15,643 nucleotides of DNA from the NCBI GenBank assembly GCA_947457975.1, contig CANGYC010000023.1, positions 1 to 15,643 on the forward strand, in the 5' to 3' direction. The notes beneath the pieces were generated by a model. The model made no database searches. It saw only the letters and a program-made list of their open reading frames with translations, and was not told the DNA's origin. Positions 1 through 6,861 of the stretch are shown here, in pieces. How positions within the stretch are numbered: the first letter of the stretch is position 1; every line of letters starts with the position of its first letter. A program made the translations under genes and the position numbers. This DNA comes from Comamonadaceae bacterium. GTDB lineage: Bacteria; Pseudomonadota; Gammaproteobacteria; Burkholderiales; Burkholderiaceae_C.

Positions 1-1
1 C

Positions 2-580
2 ACGGCCGACGAGCTGCGCGCGCAAATCATCGAGGTGGCCGTAGACCGCGCCTTCCTGCTCGACCCACTGCCCGCCGATGAGGCCGCGGTCAAAAAGCGC
101 GTGGAAGAGGGCAGGGGCCGGCTCACCCTCATTGCCAACGAGGTGGCGCGCCTGGCAGGCGTCATCCTCACCGAGTACGCCACGGCGCTGCGCAAGATCA
201 AGGACACCAAGAACGCCCCCGAGGCCACGGCGGACTGCACCCAGCAACTGCAGCGCCTCATGCCCAAGCACTTCATTGCTGCCACCCCATGGCCGCAGCT
301 GCAGCACTTTGCTCGCTACCTGAAGGCCATCACTTTGCGGCTGGACAAGTACCGCGCCGACCCGGCCCGCGACGCGCAGCGCCTCTCAGAACTGCGCCCG
401 CAGGAGCAGCGCTACTGGCGCCTGGTGGCCGAGCGCAAGGGCGCGCAAGACGCGCGCATGCTGGAGTTCCGCTGGCTGCTGGAAGAGCTGCGCGTGAGCT
501 TTTTTGCGCAGGAACTAAGAACGCCCCAGCCAGTGAGCATCAAGCGGCTGGACAAGGCGTGGGGGCAGTTGAATCACTGA
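2..580 (+). CDS. hrpA: ATP-dependent RNA helicase HrpA, C-terminal part (5' end outside window)
   Basis: The reading frame is open from the first bases of the window to the TGA at 578-580 and gives about 192 residues, so this is the tail of a longer gene. The sequence matches the C-terminal DUF3418 region of HrpA, a DEAH-box RNA helicase involved in mRNA processing and stalled-ribosome rescue. It has the conserved pattern of a long helical stretch, then RYWRLVAE, LEFRWLLEELRVSFFAQEL and the family's closing TPQPVS-KRLDKAW. The helicase motor motifs would lie upstream, outside the window. GTG at 35 is an internal codon, not a start. The gene converges on the minus-strand block that begins near 663. 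No clear terminator follows it. The family assignment is recognised from the C-terminal signature; no ATPase motif is visible here. Confidence 0.88.
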   Translation, partial: TADELRAQIIEVAVDRAFLLDPLPADEAAVKKRVEEGRGRLTLIANEVARLAGVILTEYATALRKIKDTKNAPEATADCTQQLQRLMPKHFIAATPWPQLQHFARYLKAITLRLDKYRADPARDAQRLSELRPQEQRYWRLVAERKGAQDARMLEFRWLLEELRVSFFAQELRTPQPVSIKRLDKAWGQLNH

Positions 581-662
581 AACCCAAGATTGGGTGGTGT
601 TCCTGAGTGCTGGCAGCTCAGCTGCGATGGCGCACCTTTCTCATCTACCCCTGACTTGAACC

Positions 663-914
663 CTGGGCTTAAAGCTTAGCCAGCCGCTGCAGCGCCGTCT
701 GGAGCGTCTCGTCTTTCTTGGCGAAGCAAAAACGCACCACGCGCTGGTCAAACCCGTCGCCGTAGAAGGCCGAGAGCGGAATGGCGGCGACGCCAATCTC
801 AGTGGTGAGCCACTTGCAGAACTCGGCATTGATGAGTTCGTTCATTTCAAAAAAATCCACGCACTGGAAGTAGCTGCCTTCGCTGGGCAGGAGCTTGAAG
901 CGTGTGTCCTTCAG
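663..914 (-). pseudogene. Duplicated 3' end of the aminotransferase gene (about 81 codons, no 5' part)
   Basis: This stretch aligns without gaps to 1983-2234, the 3' end of the complete aminotransferase gene, at a constant offset of 1,320 bp. My hand count gives about 30 mismatches in about 245 aligned bases (roughly 88 % identity). It stays in frame to a TAA at 669-671 and encodes the equivalent of residues 309-389 of the full protein, ending in QRLAKL. The PLP lysine, the PLP-binding N-terminal half and a plausible start of its own are absent, so it cannot be a working aminotransferase. The open frame does run back to an ATG at 947, but that part is out-of-frame lipoprotein sequence. Most mismatches fall in one block (828-854), where eight of nine residues differ. 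The rest is nearly identical at protein level. It is either a displaced original gene end or a fragment brought in from a related strain. Confidence 0.85.
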
Positions 915-1723
915 TACTTGCCTTTCCCGGCCACCCCCGGCGCACACTCGATCTTGGCCAGCATGTGCGGGACGATGGACGTTTTTTCGCTGTAGAGCTT
1001 GGCCTTGAGCACGCCCAGGGATTCGAGGATGCGCTGGATGTTGCTTTCTGACAGGTCCGTGGTGAAGGGAAAAGCCATGGTGATGTCTGGTGCGTCCACG
1101 CCGATCAGTTCGGTTTCAATGCTGCCTTCTATGCGTTCGCTCTTGAGGCTGGCGGCCAGGCTCAGGAGGCTGCCACCGGCCCACCCGCCGCGGGACTTGA
1201 GTCGCACCGTCACGCGCAGACCGGCGCCCACGCGCACCAGGCCAACGGTGTGGCCGACTTGGTCGGCCGGCTCGATCTGCTCACTGCGCCATTTGGTGAA
1301 GTCGAACACGTAGCTGCGCTCGGCAGTGTTCAAGGACAGCACGCCAAAGTCTCCGGTGTGGTTCTGGCGCAGGTCGGCGATGTTGCTGGAGATGTTGGGC
1401 AGTAACTTGTTGATTTTTTCCGGGTTGATTTCGCCGGTGACCGGGTTCACGGGCCAAGCCAGTGACTGGGTCTGCCAGCGGTCAGTGTTTGGAATCTTGG
1501 TAAAAACGGAATAGTTGCTCACCTGTATGGGCGGCACCGGGATGTAGCGCATACCGAAGGGACAGGTTTGAAGGCTGGGAGCTTCGGCAGAAGAGCGCTT
1601 GATGATCACCGGGTCGACCAAGCTGTACGCCCTGGGCGATGGCACCCCCTCTGGTGAAGCCATGACCGCACAACCGCCCAATGTGATGGTGGCTAGGACC
1701 AGGGCGTGTGTGGCGATGCGCAT
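911..1723 (-). CDS. Putative outer-membrane or periplasmic lipoprotein of unknown function
   Basis: The ORF encodes 270 residues from an ATG at 1721-1723. An AAGGAG Shine-Dalgarno sequence lies 8 bases upstream. The N-terminus is a lipoprotein signal: basic residue R2, a hydrophobic stretch 7-15, and the lipobox LGGC with the lipidated cysteine at position 18. Position +2 is Ala rather than Asp, so sorting to the outer membrane is likely. The mature part has no transmembrane helix or enzyme motif that I recognise; it reads like a beta-rich secreted domain (alternating polar and hydrophobic residues around 120-200). The stop codon TGA (911-913) falls inside the duplicated aminotransferase fragment, so the C-terminus may have been trimmed at the junction near 914/915. 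The gene sits between a complete aminotransferase gene and the duplicate of its 3' end. I do not recognise the family. Confidence 0.75.
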   Translation of the reverse strand: MRIATHALVLATITLGGCAVMASPEGVPSPRAYSLVDPVIIKRSSAEAPSLQTCPFGMRYIPVPPIQVSNYSVFTKIPNTDRWQTQSLAWPVNPVTGEINPEKINKLLPNISSNIADLRQNHTGDFGVLSLNTAERSYVFDFTKWRSEQIEPADQVGHTVGLVRVGAGLRVTVRLKSRGGWAGGSLLSLAASLKSERIEGSIETELIGVDAPDITMAFPFTTDLSESNIQRILESLGVLKAKLYSEKTSIVPHMLAKIECAPGVAGKGKY

Positions 1724-1843
1724 GTCGGGAACTCCTTGCGCAGCGGGGTATGCGCTCTCATTCAGTCGGGGTGTCGCTTGCGCTTTGCACAGAAGGATGG
1801 ACGGCTGTGCAGGCGAGGGCCGAGTCTATTGAGTTCCTGCGCA

Positions 1844-1861
1844 GTCACCTACAGCGGTGAC
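1844..1861. promoter_or_regulatory. Inverted repeat upstream of the lipoprotein gene (possible operator)
   Basis: A perfect 6-bp inverted repeat, GTCACC / GGTGAC, with a 6-base spacer lies about 120 bp upstream of the lipoprotein start. On the minus strand it is preceded by a T-rich stretch. It could be a protein-binding site in the lipoprotein promoter region. No convincing -35/-10 pair was found, and a 6-bp repeat may occur by chance. Confidence 0.25.
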
Positions 1862-1899
1862 AAAAATTCATAAAGCGTTCCTGCCGCCGTTTTTAAAGA

Positions 1900-1929
1900 T
1901 CAGGCGCGCGAAGAGGCCCGCGGGCCTGA
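1900..1929 (-). terminator. Hairpin downstream of the aminotransferase gene, possible terminator
   Basis: Two 11-base arms (1900-1910 and 1919-1929) pair with a single mismatch around an 8-base loop. The pairing core is TCAGGC with GCCTGA and GCG with CGC. Read on the minus strand, the hairpin lies about 60 bp after the aminotransferase stop codon and is followed by TCTTTAAAAA, a weak U-containing tail. An alternative 14-bp perfect palindrome, 1914-1927, overlaps the 3' arm. The position suits termination of ybdL mRNA before the lipoprotein gene. The tail is poorer than in a classical intrinsic terminator. Confidence 0.45.
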
Positions 1930-1982
1930 CGCCGGGCAGAGGTCGAGGTGCTGCGCTGCGGGCGCCCGCACGCGGCTGAAGG

Positions 1983-2234
1983 CTGGGCTTAAAGCCTGGC
2001 CAGCCGCTGCAGCGCCGTCTGGAGCGTCTCGTCTTTCTTGGCAAAGCAAAAGCGCACCACGCGCTGGTCGAACCCGTTGCCGTAGAAGGCCGAGAGCGGA
2101 ATGGCGGCCACGCCAATCTCAGTCGTGAGCCACTTGCAGAATTCGGCCTCGCTCAAATCGCTCACGGCGGAGATGTCCACGCACTGGAAGTAGCTTCCCT
2201 CACTGGGCAGGAGCTTGAAGCGCGTGTTTTTCAG
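1983..2234 (-). repeat. Direct repeat copy B: 3' end of the intact aminotransferase gene
   Basis: This is the partner of the fragment at 663-914, in the same orientation and 1,320 bp away. The match starts at CTGGGCTT just after the stop codon and ends at the shared TCAG near 2231-2234, after which the sequences are unrelated. The two copies flank the lipoprotein gene and its upstream region. Differences inside the repeat are clustered at 2148-2174. Confidence 0.85.
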
Positions 2235-3158
2235 GCCTTCGCGAAAGAGGTCGCGTTTGCGTTGGTAGAAGGCGGGCAGGTTCAGGTAGGGCGCGGGGTC
2301 GGCCATGTAGCTGGCCAGGGCGTGCTGCACCGGGGTGTTGACGGTGAACACATTGAACTGGTGCACCTTGCGGAACTCGGCCGAGAGAGGCGCGGGCGCA
2401 GCCACAAAGCCCACCTTCCAGCCCGTCACATGGTAGGTCTTGCCAAAGCTCGAGACGATGAAGCTGCGCGCGGCCAGGCCCGCAAATTCGGCGGCGCTGT
2501 GGTGGCGGCGCTGCGGCGCATCAAACACCATGTGCTCGTACACCTCGTCAGAAATGAGCAGGACGTTGGTAGGGGCCAGCAGCTCTTGGAGCTGCAGCAT
2601 TTCCTCACGGGTCCACACGGTGGCGCTGGGGTTGTGCGGGGTGTTGATGATGATGGCCCGGGTGCGCGGGCTCATGGCGGCGGCAATCTTGCCGAAGTCG
2701 GGCCGGAAGGTGCCGGGTGTGAGCGGCACGCGCACCACCACGCCACCGGCCAGCTCGATGTTGGGCACGTAGCTGTCATAGCAGGGCTCGAGCACGATGA
2801 CTTCGTCGCCCGGGTGCACCACCGCCAGAACCACCGTGATGATGGCTTGCGTGGCCCCCGCCGTGATGGTGATCTCGCTGCCTTCATCGTACCGGCGGCC
2901 GTAAAGCGACTCGATCTTGCTGCTGATGGCCTGGCGCAGTGCCGGAATGCCGGCCATGGGCGGGTACTGGTTGTGGCCGGCGTTCATGGCGTCGGTGACG
3001 GCGCCGGTCAGGCGCGGGTCGCAGCCAAAGTCGGGGAAGCCTTGGCCCAGGTTCACCGCGCCTTTTTCAGCGGCCAAGGCCGACATGACGGTGAATATGG
3101 TGGTACCCACATTGGGCAGGCGGCTTTGCAGGGCGGGGGTGACGGGCAGGGCGCTCAT
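1989..3158 (-). CDS. ybdL: Methionine aminotransferase (class I/II PLP-dependent, YbdL-like)
   Basis: The 389-residue protein closely resembles E. coli YbdL, a cytosolic PLP enzyme that transaminates methionine and some aromatic amino acids. The length matches the family. Visible signatures are LGQGFPDF at 37-44; the PLP phosphate-binding GAT at 101-103; NTPHNPSA at 172-179, with Asn176 contacting the cofactor; DEVYEH at 204-209 (Asp204, Tyr207); and the Schiff-base lysine K240 in SSFGKTYH. The carboxylate-binding arginine is R369 in VVRFCFAKK. The ATG at 3156-3158 begins 8 bases after the cysB stop and has no good Shine-Dalgarno sequence, so translation may depend on ribosomes leaving cysB. 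The position behind cysB fits a role in sulfur amino-acid metabolism, for example the last step of methionine salvage. The last 81 codons are duplicated at 663-914. Substrate specificity is inferred from family resemblance. Confidence 0.88.
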   Translation of the reverse strand: MSALPVTPALQSRLPNVGTTIFTVMSALAAEKGAVNLGQGFPDFGCDPRLTGAVTDAMNAGHNQYPPMAGIPALRQAISSKIESLYGRRYDEGSEITITAGATQAIITVVLAVVHPGDEVIVLEPCYDSYVPNIELAGGVVVRVPLTPGTFRPDFGKIAAAMSPRTRAIIINTPHNPSATVWTREEMLQLQELLAPTNVLLISDEVYEHMVFDAPQRRHHSAAEFAGLAARSFIVSSFGKTYHVTGWKVGFVAAPAPLSAEFRKVHQFNVFTVNTPVQHALASYMADPAPYLNLPAFYQRKRDLFREGLKNTRFKLLPSEGSYFQCVDISAVSDLSEAEFCKWLTTEIGVAAIPLSAFYGNGFDQRVVRFCFAKKDETLQTALQRLARL

Positions 3159-3166
3159 GGGGTGAT

Positions 3167-4114
3167 TCAGGTGAGTTCGTGGTCGTCAAAGCGGCCAGAC
3201 ATGGCCTTCATGATGATGTCGCGCGTGAGCTTGTCGCTCACCAGTTCGGCGAATTTGTAGACGAAGTTGCGCAGGTAGGCGCTGCGCTTGAAGGCCACGC
3301 GCGCCACGTTCATGCCAAACAGATCGCCGGCCGGGCGGGCCACGAGGTCACCGCCTGGAGGGTCGTCTTTCATGGCCATCTCGGCCACGATGCCTACGCC
3401 CAGGCCCAGGCGCACGTAGGTCTTGAGCACGTCGGAGTCAATGGCTTCGAGCGCCACGCGGGGGCTGAGCTTGCGGGCGGCAAAGGCCTCGTCAATCTTG
3501 GTGCGGCCGGTGAAGGACGGGTGGTAGGTGATGAGGGGCTGCACGGCCAGGTCTTCCAGCGTGATGCGCTCCTGGTTGGCCAGCGCGTGGTCGCGTGGCA
3601 TCACCAGCATGTGCTGCCACTCGTAGCAGGGCAGGGTGACGAGTTCGTCGTACTGGGTAAGTGATTCGGTGGCAATGCCGATCTCGGCCACCTCATCAAT
3701 GAGCATGCGGGCCACCTGCGCGGGCGAGCCCTGGTGCAGGCTCACGTTCACCTTGGGAAAGGCCTGGCGCAGCTGGGCCACGGGCTGAGGCAGCACGTAG
3801 CGAGCCTGCGTGTGGGTGGTGGCAATGGAGAGGGTGCCGCTGTCCTGGGCCGAGAACTGCTCGCCAATGCGGCGCAGGTTGTTCACCTCGCGCATGATGA
3901 GTTCGATGCTCTTGAGCACATGCTCGCCCGGCTCTGTGACGCGCTTGAGGCGCTTGCCGTGGCGGGCAAAGATTTCCACGCCCAGTTCTTCTTCCAATTC
4001 GATGATGGCTTTGGAGACACCTGGTTGCGAGGTGTGCAGGGCCTTGGCTGTTTCGGTGAGGTTGAGGTTGCGCCGCACGGCCTCTTGGACGAAGCGGAAT
4101 TGATGCAGGTTCAT
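3167..4114 (-). CDS. cysB: LysR-type regulator of sulfur assimilation, CysB
   Basis: The 315-residue protein has the LysR layout: a winged helix-turn-helix at about residues 18-60 (NLTETAKALHTSQPGVSK) and a two-lobed effector domain from about 90. It keeps the CysB ligand residues at the same numbering as the enterobacterial protein: TTHTQARY at 99-106 gives Thr100, Thr102 and Gln103, with Thr149 and Thr202 (FTGR) also present. VLKTYVRLGLGVGIVAEMA (229-247) is likewise typical. CysB senses N-acetylserine or O-acetylserine and activates sulfate and sulfite assimilation genes. Here it lies between cbiX (siroheme) and a methionine aminotransferase, on the same strand. The start codon at 4112-4114 begins the usual MNLHQFRFVQEAV. 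The preceding Shine-Dalgarno sequence is weak. A near-palindrome 11 bases upstream could allow self-repression, as is known for enterobacterial CysB. Confidence 0.93.
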   Translation of the reverse strand: MNLHQFRFVQEAVRRNLNLTETAKALHTSQPGVSKAIIELEEELGVEIFARHGKRLKRVTEPGEHVLKSIELIMREVNNLRRIGEQFSAQDSGTLSIATTHTQARYVLPQPVAQLRQAFPKVNVSLHQGSPAQVARMLIDEVAEIGIATESLTQYDELVTLPCYEWQHMLVMPRDHALANQERITLEDLAVQPLITYHPSFTGRTKIDEAFAARKLSPRVALEAIDSDVLKTYVRLGLGVGIVAEMAMKDDPPGGDLVARPAGDLFGMNVARVAFKRSAYLRNFVYKFAELVSDKLTRDIIMKAMSGRFDDHELT

Positions 4115-4124
4115 AACTGATATT

Positions 4125-4138
4125 GCCTAAATTTGGGC
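4125..4138. promoter_or_regulatory. Near-palindromic AT-centred site in the cysB leader, possible autoregulatory operator
   Basis: On the minus strand the 14 bases GCCCAAATTTAGGC form a palindrome with one mismatched pair, ending 10 bases before the cysB ATG. A similar half site, CCCCAAAGGCATAA, lies just upstream, giving a loose direct repeat of CCCAAA followed by GGCA. LysR regulators often bind dyads of this kind in their own leaders and repress themselves. The location overlaps the ribosome-binding region, which suits repression. No footprint or consensus match supports it beyond symmetry and position. Confidence 0.35.
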
Positions 4139-4201
4139 GTCATTATGCCTTTGGGGTGTAGTTCTATGGGTTTCCAAGATACACACCTGCCACGGCATAT
4201 C

Positions 4202-4216
4202 GCCCAGGGACTGGGC
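4202..4216 (-). other. Short hairpin between cbiX and cysB
   Basis: Six-base arms GCCCAG and CTGGGC surround a 3-base loop, about 30 bases past the cbiX stop codon. There is no U tract on the minus strand afterwards (GATATGCC), so it is not a standard intrinsic terminator. It may attenuate read-through from lptFG-cbiX into cysB, or stabilise the upstream mRNA end. Confidence 0.3.
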
Positions 4217-4244
4217 TCCTACAGTGTTTGAAGGGGGGGCAGGC

Positions 4245-4625
4245 TCAGGTGCGGCCCAGGGCCAGATCGGCCATGAGGGCCGTGAGCTGTGGCGCTTCGC
4301 CTGCCGTGGGCAGCAGATCGAACTGCACGCTGGGGTGGGCGGCGCGGAGCTCGTCCATCAGCAAGGGCAGGTCTTCGCGGGCGTGCTTGCCCACGCCCAG
4401 GAACAAGGGAAACACACGCACGTGCTTCACGCCCTGGGCCACCAGCTCAGCCCCAGCCTCCGGGAGGCCGGGCGTGCTGAGTTCTAGGTAGGCGCAGCGC
4501 ACGGTGGCGCCGGGTTCGCGCTGCTCGATGGCGCGTGCCACCGCCTCGATGGGTTTGTGCCAGAGCGGGTCGCGCGAGCCGTGGGCAAACAAAATGATGG
4601 CAGGGGTCATGGGGGACAGGGTCAT
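4245..4625 (-). CDS. cbiX: Sirohydrochlorin chelatase, short CbiX/SirB type
   Basis: The 126-residue protein has the length of the short, single-domain CbiX (CbiXS) chelatases, which work as homodimers and insert cobalt, iron or nickel into sirohydrochlorin. The metal-binding residues are visible: His15 in FAHGSRDP, Glu48 in AYLELS, and His81 in PLFLGVGKHAREDLP. The first ATG (4623-4625) overlaps the lptG stop by ATGA, which implies translational coupling. A second ATG six codons on, giving MTPAIILFAHGSRD, matches the usual family N-terminus and is the alternative start. The gene next to it, cysB, controls sulfite reduction, whose reductase needs siroheme. I therefore infer that the enzyme most likely serves siroheme synthesis (SirB role) rather than cobalamin, but the metal cannot be read from the sequence. 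Confidence 0.88.
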   Translation of the reverse strand: MTLSPMTPAIILFAHGSRDPLWHKPIEAVARAIEQREPGATVRCAYLELSTPGLPEAGAELVAQGVKHVRVFPLFLGVGKHAREDLPLLMDELRAAHPSVQFDLLPTAGEAPQLTALMADLALGRT

Positions 4626-5743
4626 CGTCTGAGCACCAGCCAGCCAAAGGCCGTGAGCGAGATGCCGGTGTAAAGCAGGCCAGGGGCGGCCGCCGCCAGC
4701 CAGGGCTCCCAGTTGCGCAGGTTGCCGATGTAGCCAAACACGTTGTTGAGCAGGAAGAAGCTGATGCCGATCATCACGCCGCCGAACACATACGAGGCGA
4801 TGCCACCGGAGCGCATGTGCAGGTAGGCAAAGGGCAGGGCGAGCACCACCATCACCAGGCAGCTCATGGGGTAGAACACTTTTTTCCAGAACTCGATCTC
4901 GTAGCGCTGCGCCGCCTGCCCGTTGGCCTGGAGATGCCGGATGTAGCTGAACAGGTCGATGGTGCGCATGCGGTCGGGCCGCAGCAGCGCGACCGACACC
5001 ATTTCAGCCGAGATCTCCGTAGGCCACCGGTAGCTGGCTGACTGGTTTCGCTGGACGCTCGGATCGCTTTTGGCGGCATCGCGCGGGCTAAATTCGGTGC
5101 GCTGCACCTGTGTCAGGTCCCAGGCTTGATCGGGTGCGAATTGCGCCTGTTCGGCCTGGGTGACCGACACCATCCGATTGCGCCCGTCGAACTCGTAAAT
5201 CTGCACTCCCTGCATGGCGTTCTGGGGCGACAGGGCCTTCACGTTGACCACATACGTGGAATTAGCCTGCTTTTCGCGCAGCCAGGCGCCCGTCTGGCCG
5301 ATCGTGATGCGGCCCTGGTAGCGGGCCTTGAGCAATTGCGAGGCCCGGTCTGCGGCCGGCACCACATAGTCGCCAATCACAAAGCTGAAGGCCACGAAGA
5401 AGCAGCCCAGGGTCACCATGATGCGCAGGGCGCGCCAGGGCCCCAGGCCACTGGTGCGCAGGATGGTGTATTCCGAGCTTTGCGCCAGCCTGGCCATCAC
5501 GATGATGGTGCCAATGAGCACCGAGATCGGCATCAGCTCGTACAGCCGGCTGGGCAGGAGCAGCGTGACGAACAGCATCGCGTGGCGCAGTTGGTAGACG
5601 CCGCCGTCCAAGGGGTTGACCTTGCCCAGGCTCTGCAGTTCGTCAACCAGGTCAAAGAACAGGAACAGGGCCAGGAAGCCCAGCGTGACCGCCGCAATCG
5701 ATGCCAGGGTCTCGCCGTAGATCAGCTTGCGCACGCTTTTCAT
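4622..5743 (-). CDS. lptG: LPS export ABC transporter permease LptG
   Basis: The 373-residue protein belongs to the YjgP/YjgQ family. It has three N-terminal membrane segments (about 12-32, 61-85, 104-125), a large periplasmic jellyroll domain (about 130-285), and three C-terminal segments (about 290-309, 315-338, 346-370). The cytoplasmic coupling-helix motif SSEYTILRTSG (89-99) and RLYELMPISVLIG (66-78) are typical of LptG. With LptF and the ATPase LptB it extracts lipopolysaccharide from the inner membrane and passes it to LptC/LptA. The start at 5741-5743 overlaps the lptF stop by ATGA, and the stop overlaps the cbiX start in the same way. I call it LptG rather than LptF from the second position in the pair and the residues around the first loop. 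Confidence 0.93.
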   Translation of the reverse strand: MKSVRKLIYGETLASIAAVTLGFLALFLFFDLVDELQSLGKVNPLDGGVYQLRHAMLFVTLLLPSRLYELMPISVLIGTIIVMARLAQSSEYTILRTSGLGPWRALRIMVTLGCFFVAFSFVIGDYVVPAADRASQLLKARYQGRITIGQTGAWLREKQANSTYVVNVKALSPQNAMQGVQIYEFDGRNRMVSVTQAEQAQFAPDQAWDLTQVQRTEFSPRDAAKSDPSVQRNQSASYRWPTEISAEMVSVALLRPDRMRTIDLFSYIRHLQANGQAAQRYEIEFWKKVFYPMSCLVMVVLALPFAYLHMRSGGIASYVFGGVMIGISFFLLNNVFGYIGNLRNWEPWLAAAAPGLLYTGISLTAFGWLVLRR

Positions 5744-6861
5744 GGAGATGCCTTGCGGTCACGCCAAGACGGCCAGAGGCCCAGGCGGGGCAGTGTCAGT
5801 CCCTGGTGGCGCTTGAAGAGCCAGCCCAGGCTCAGCAGGAAGATGCCGCCATGCAGGGCCAGCATCATGGTGTTCAGGCTGACCATGCCTGCCTGCACCC
5901 AGTTCTGGCTGAGCGTCAGCAGGTTGTTGTAAACGAGAAAGAGGAAGATGGCCAGGATCAGGTTGCTGCTGCGGCCGGTGCGCGGGTTCACATGGGTCAT
6001 GGCCAGGGCCAGCAACACCAGGTTCAGTGCCGACAGCGTCAGACCCAGGCGCCAGGCGATTTCGCCCTGGTTCGGGCGCGTGGGGTTCTGGAACAGGCGC
6101 CAGGTGGAGACGAACTTGTTGGAGTCGGGGTCCAGTCCGGTGATGCTGCCGCCATTGATGCGAGCGCCGTACGTCTCAAAGTCGCTGATACGGATGGGTG
6201 TGGATTCCTGGCCCGGCTTGGTGCTGATTTCCAGCCGCTCGCCGTTTTCCAGGGTGAGCATCTGCACCCCGTTGACGACTTCCACCCGACCGGACCGGGC
6301 GCTGGTGATGGTGCGGCTGTCGGGGGTGGTGGTGGCGATGAAGATGTCGGAGCCGCTGCGCTCGCGGGAGTTGCGGTCGATGAAGAACACGCGCGAGCCG
6401 TCGGAAGACTCTTGGAATTGACCGGGCGCCACACGGTCCAAGTCGCTGCGCTGCTCGTAGCGCTGGCGCAGCTCCTGCGTCTTCTGGTTGGTCCAGGGCC
6501 ACAGCCACAGGGCCGAAAAAGCGGTGACCAGCAGCACCGGCCAGGCAAAGCGCAGCAGAGGCCCAATGAAGCTGGCCATGCCTTTGCCACTGACCAGCCA
6601 GACCACCATCTCGCTGTCGCGGTACAGGCGAGAGAGTACGCTCACGATGGCAATGAACAGCGACAGGCTCAGGATGGTGGGCAGGCGCCCGAGCGTGGCA
6701 TAGGCCATGAGTAGCATCACGTCCTGGGGGTTGACGGTGCCCCGGGAAGCCTGGCCCAGCGTGCGAATGAGCACGATGGTCAGGATGATCGTGACCAGCA
6801 CCACCAAGGTGGCGCCAAAGCTGCGCGCAAGCTCTTTACGGAGGGTGGATTGGAATAACAT
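5740..6861 (-). CDS. lptF: LPS export ABC transporter permease LptF
   Basis: Starting at the ATG 6859-6861, the protein has 373 residues and begins MLFQSTLRKELARSFGATL, the usual LptF N-terminus. The frame stays open much further upstream, but that part is antisense to pepA and is not coding. Membrane segments lie at about 15-35, 50-75, 103-123, 270-289, 299-319 and 330-349, with a periplasmic beta-jellyroll domain between (about 125-265). MTHVNPRTGRSSN at 288-300 is a cytoplasmic loop typical of the family. LptF pairs with LptG to form the gate through which lipopolysaccharide leaves the inner membrane. The gene is divergent from pepA with 46 bp between, as in E. coli. No clear Shine-Dalgarno sequence precedes the ATG. 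The lptG start overlaps its stop codon. Confidence 0.94.
   Translation of the reverse strand: MLFQSTLRKELARSFGATLVVLVTIILTIVLIRTLGQASRGTVNPQDVMLLMAYATLGRLPTILSLSLFIAIVSVLSRLYRDSEMVVWLVSGKGMASFIGPLLRFAWPVLLVTAFSALWLWPWTNQKTQELRQRYEQRSDLDRVAPGQFQESSDGSRVFFIDRNSRERSGSDIFIATTTPDSRTITSARSGRVEVVNGVQMLTLENGERLEISTKPGQESTPIRISDFETYGARINGGSITGLDPDSNKFVSTWRLFQNPTRPNQGEIAWRLGLTLSALNLVLLALAMTHVNPRTGRSSNLILAIFLFLVYNNLLTLSQNWVQAGMVSLNTMMLALHGGIFLLSLGWLFKRHQGLTLPRLGLWPSWRDRKASP

Noticed and set aside
582..625. Small inverted repeats after hrpA as a terminator
   Set aside because: Their loops are only 1-2 bases long and there is no T tract, so stable hairpins of this kind are unlikely.
663..2234. Transposon or insertion sequence explaining the duplicated aminotransferase end
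   Set aside because: No transposase, terminal inverted repeats or short target duplication are visible; the repeats are 252-bp gene ends, not element ends.
2262..3260. Long plus-strand open frame of 332 codons opposite the aminotransferase gene
   Set aside because: It is antisense to a well-supported gene; its composition (His, Gly, Val and Gln rich) is that of a shadow frame in high-GC DNA.
4233..4239. Seven-G tract after cbiX (and another at 9115-9121) as phase-variable switches
   Set aside because: Both lie outside coding sequence, are short, and show no promoter spacing that slippage would change.
5126..6714. Long plus-strand open frames opposite lptG and lptF
   Set aside because: They are antisense to conserved membrane-protein genes, rich in Gln, His and Gly, with no recognisable domain.
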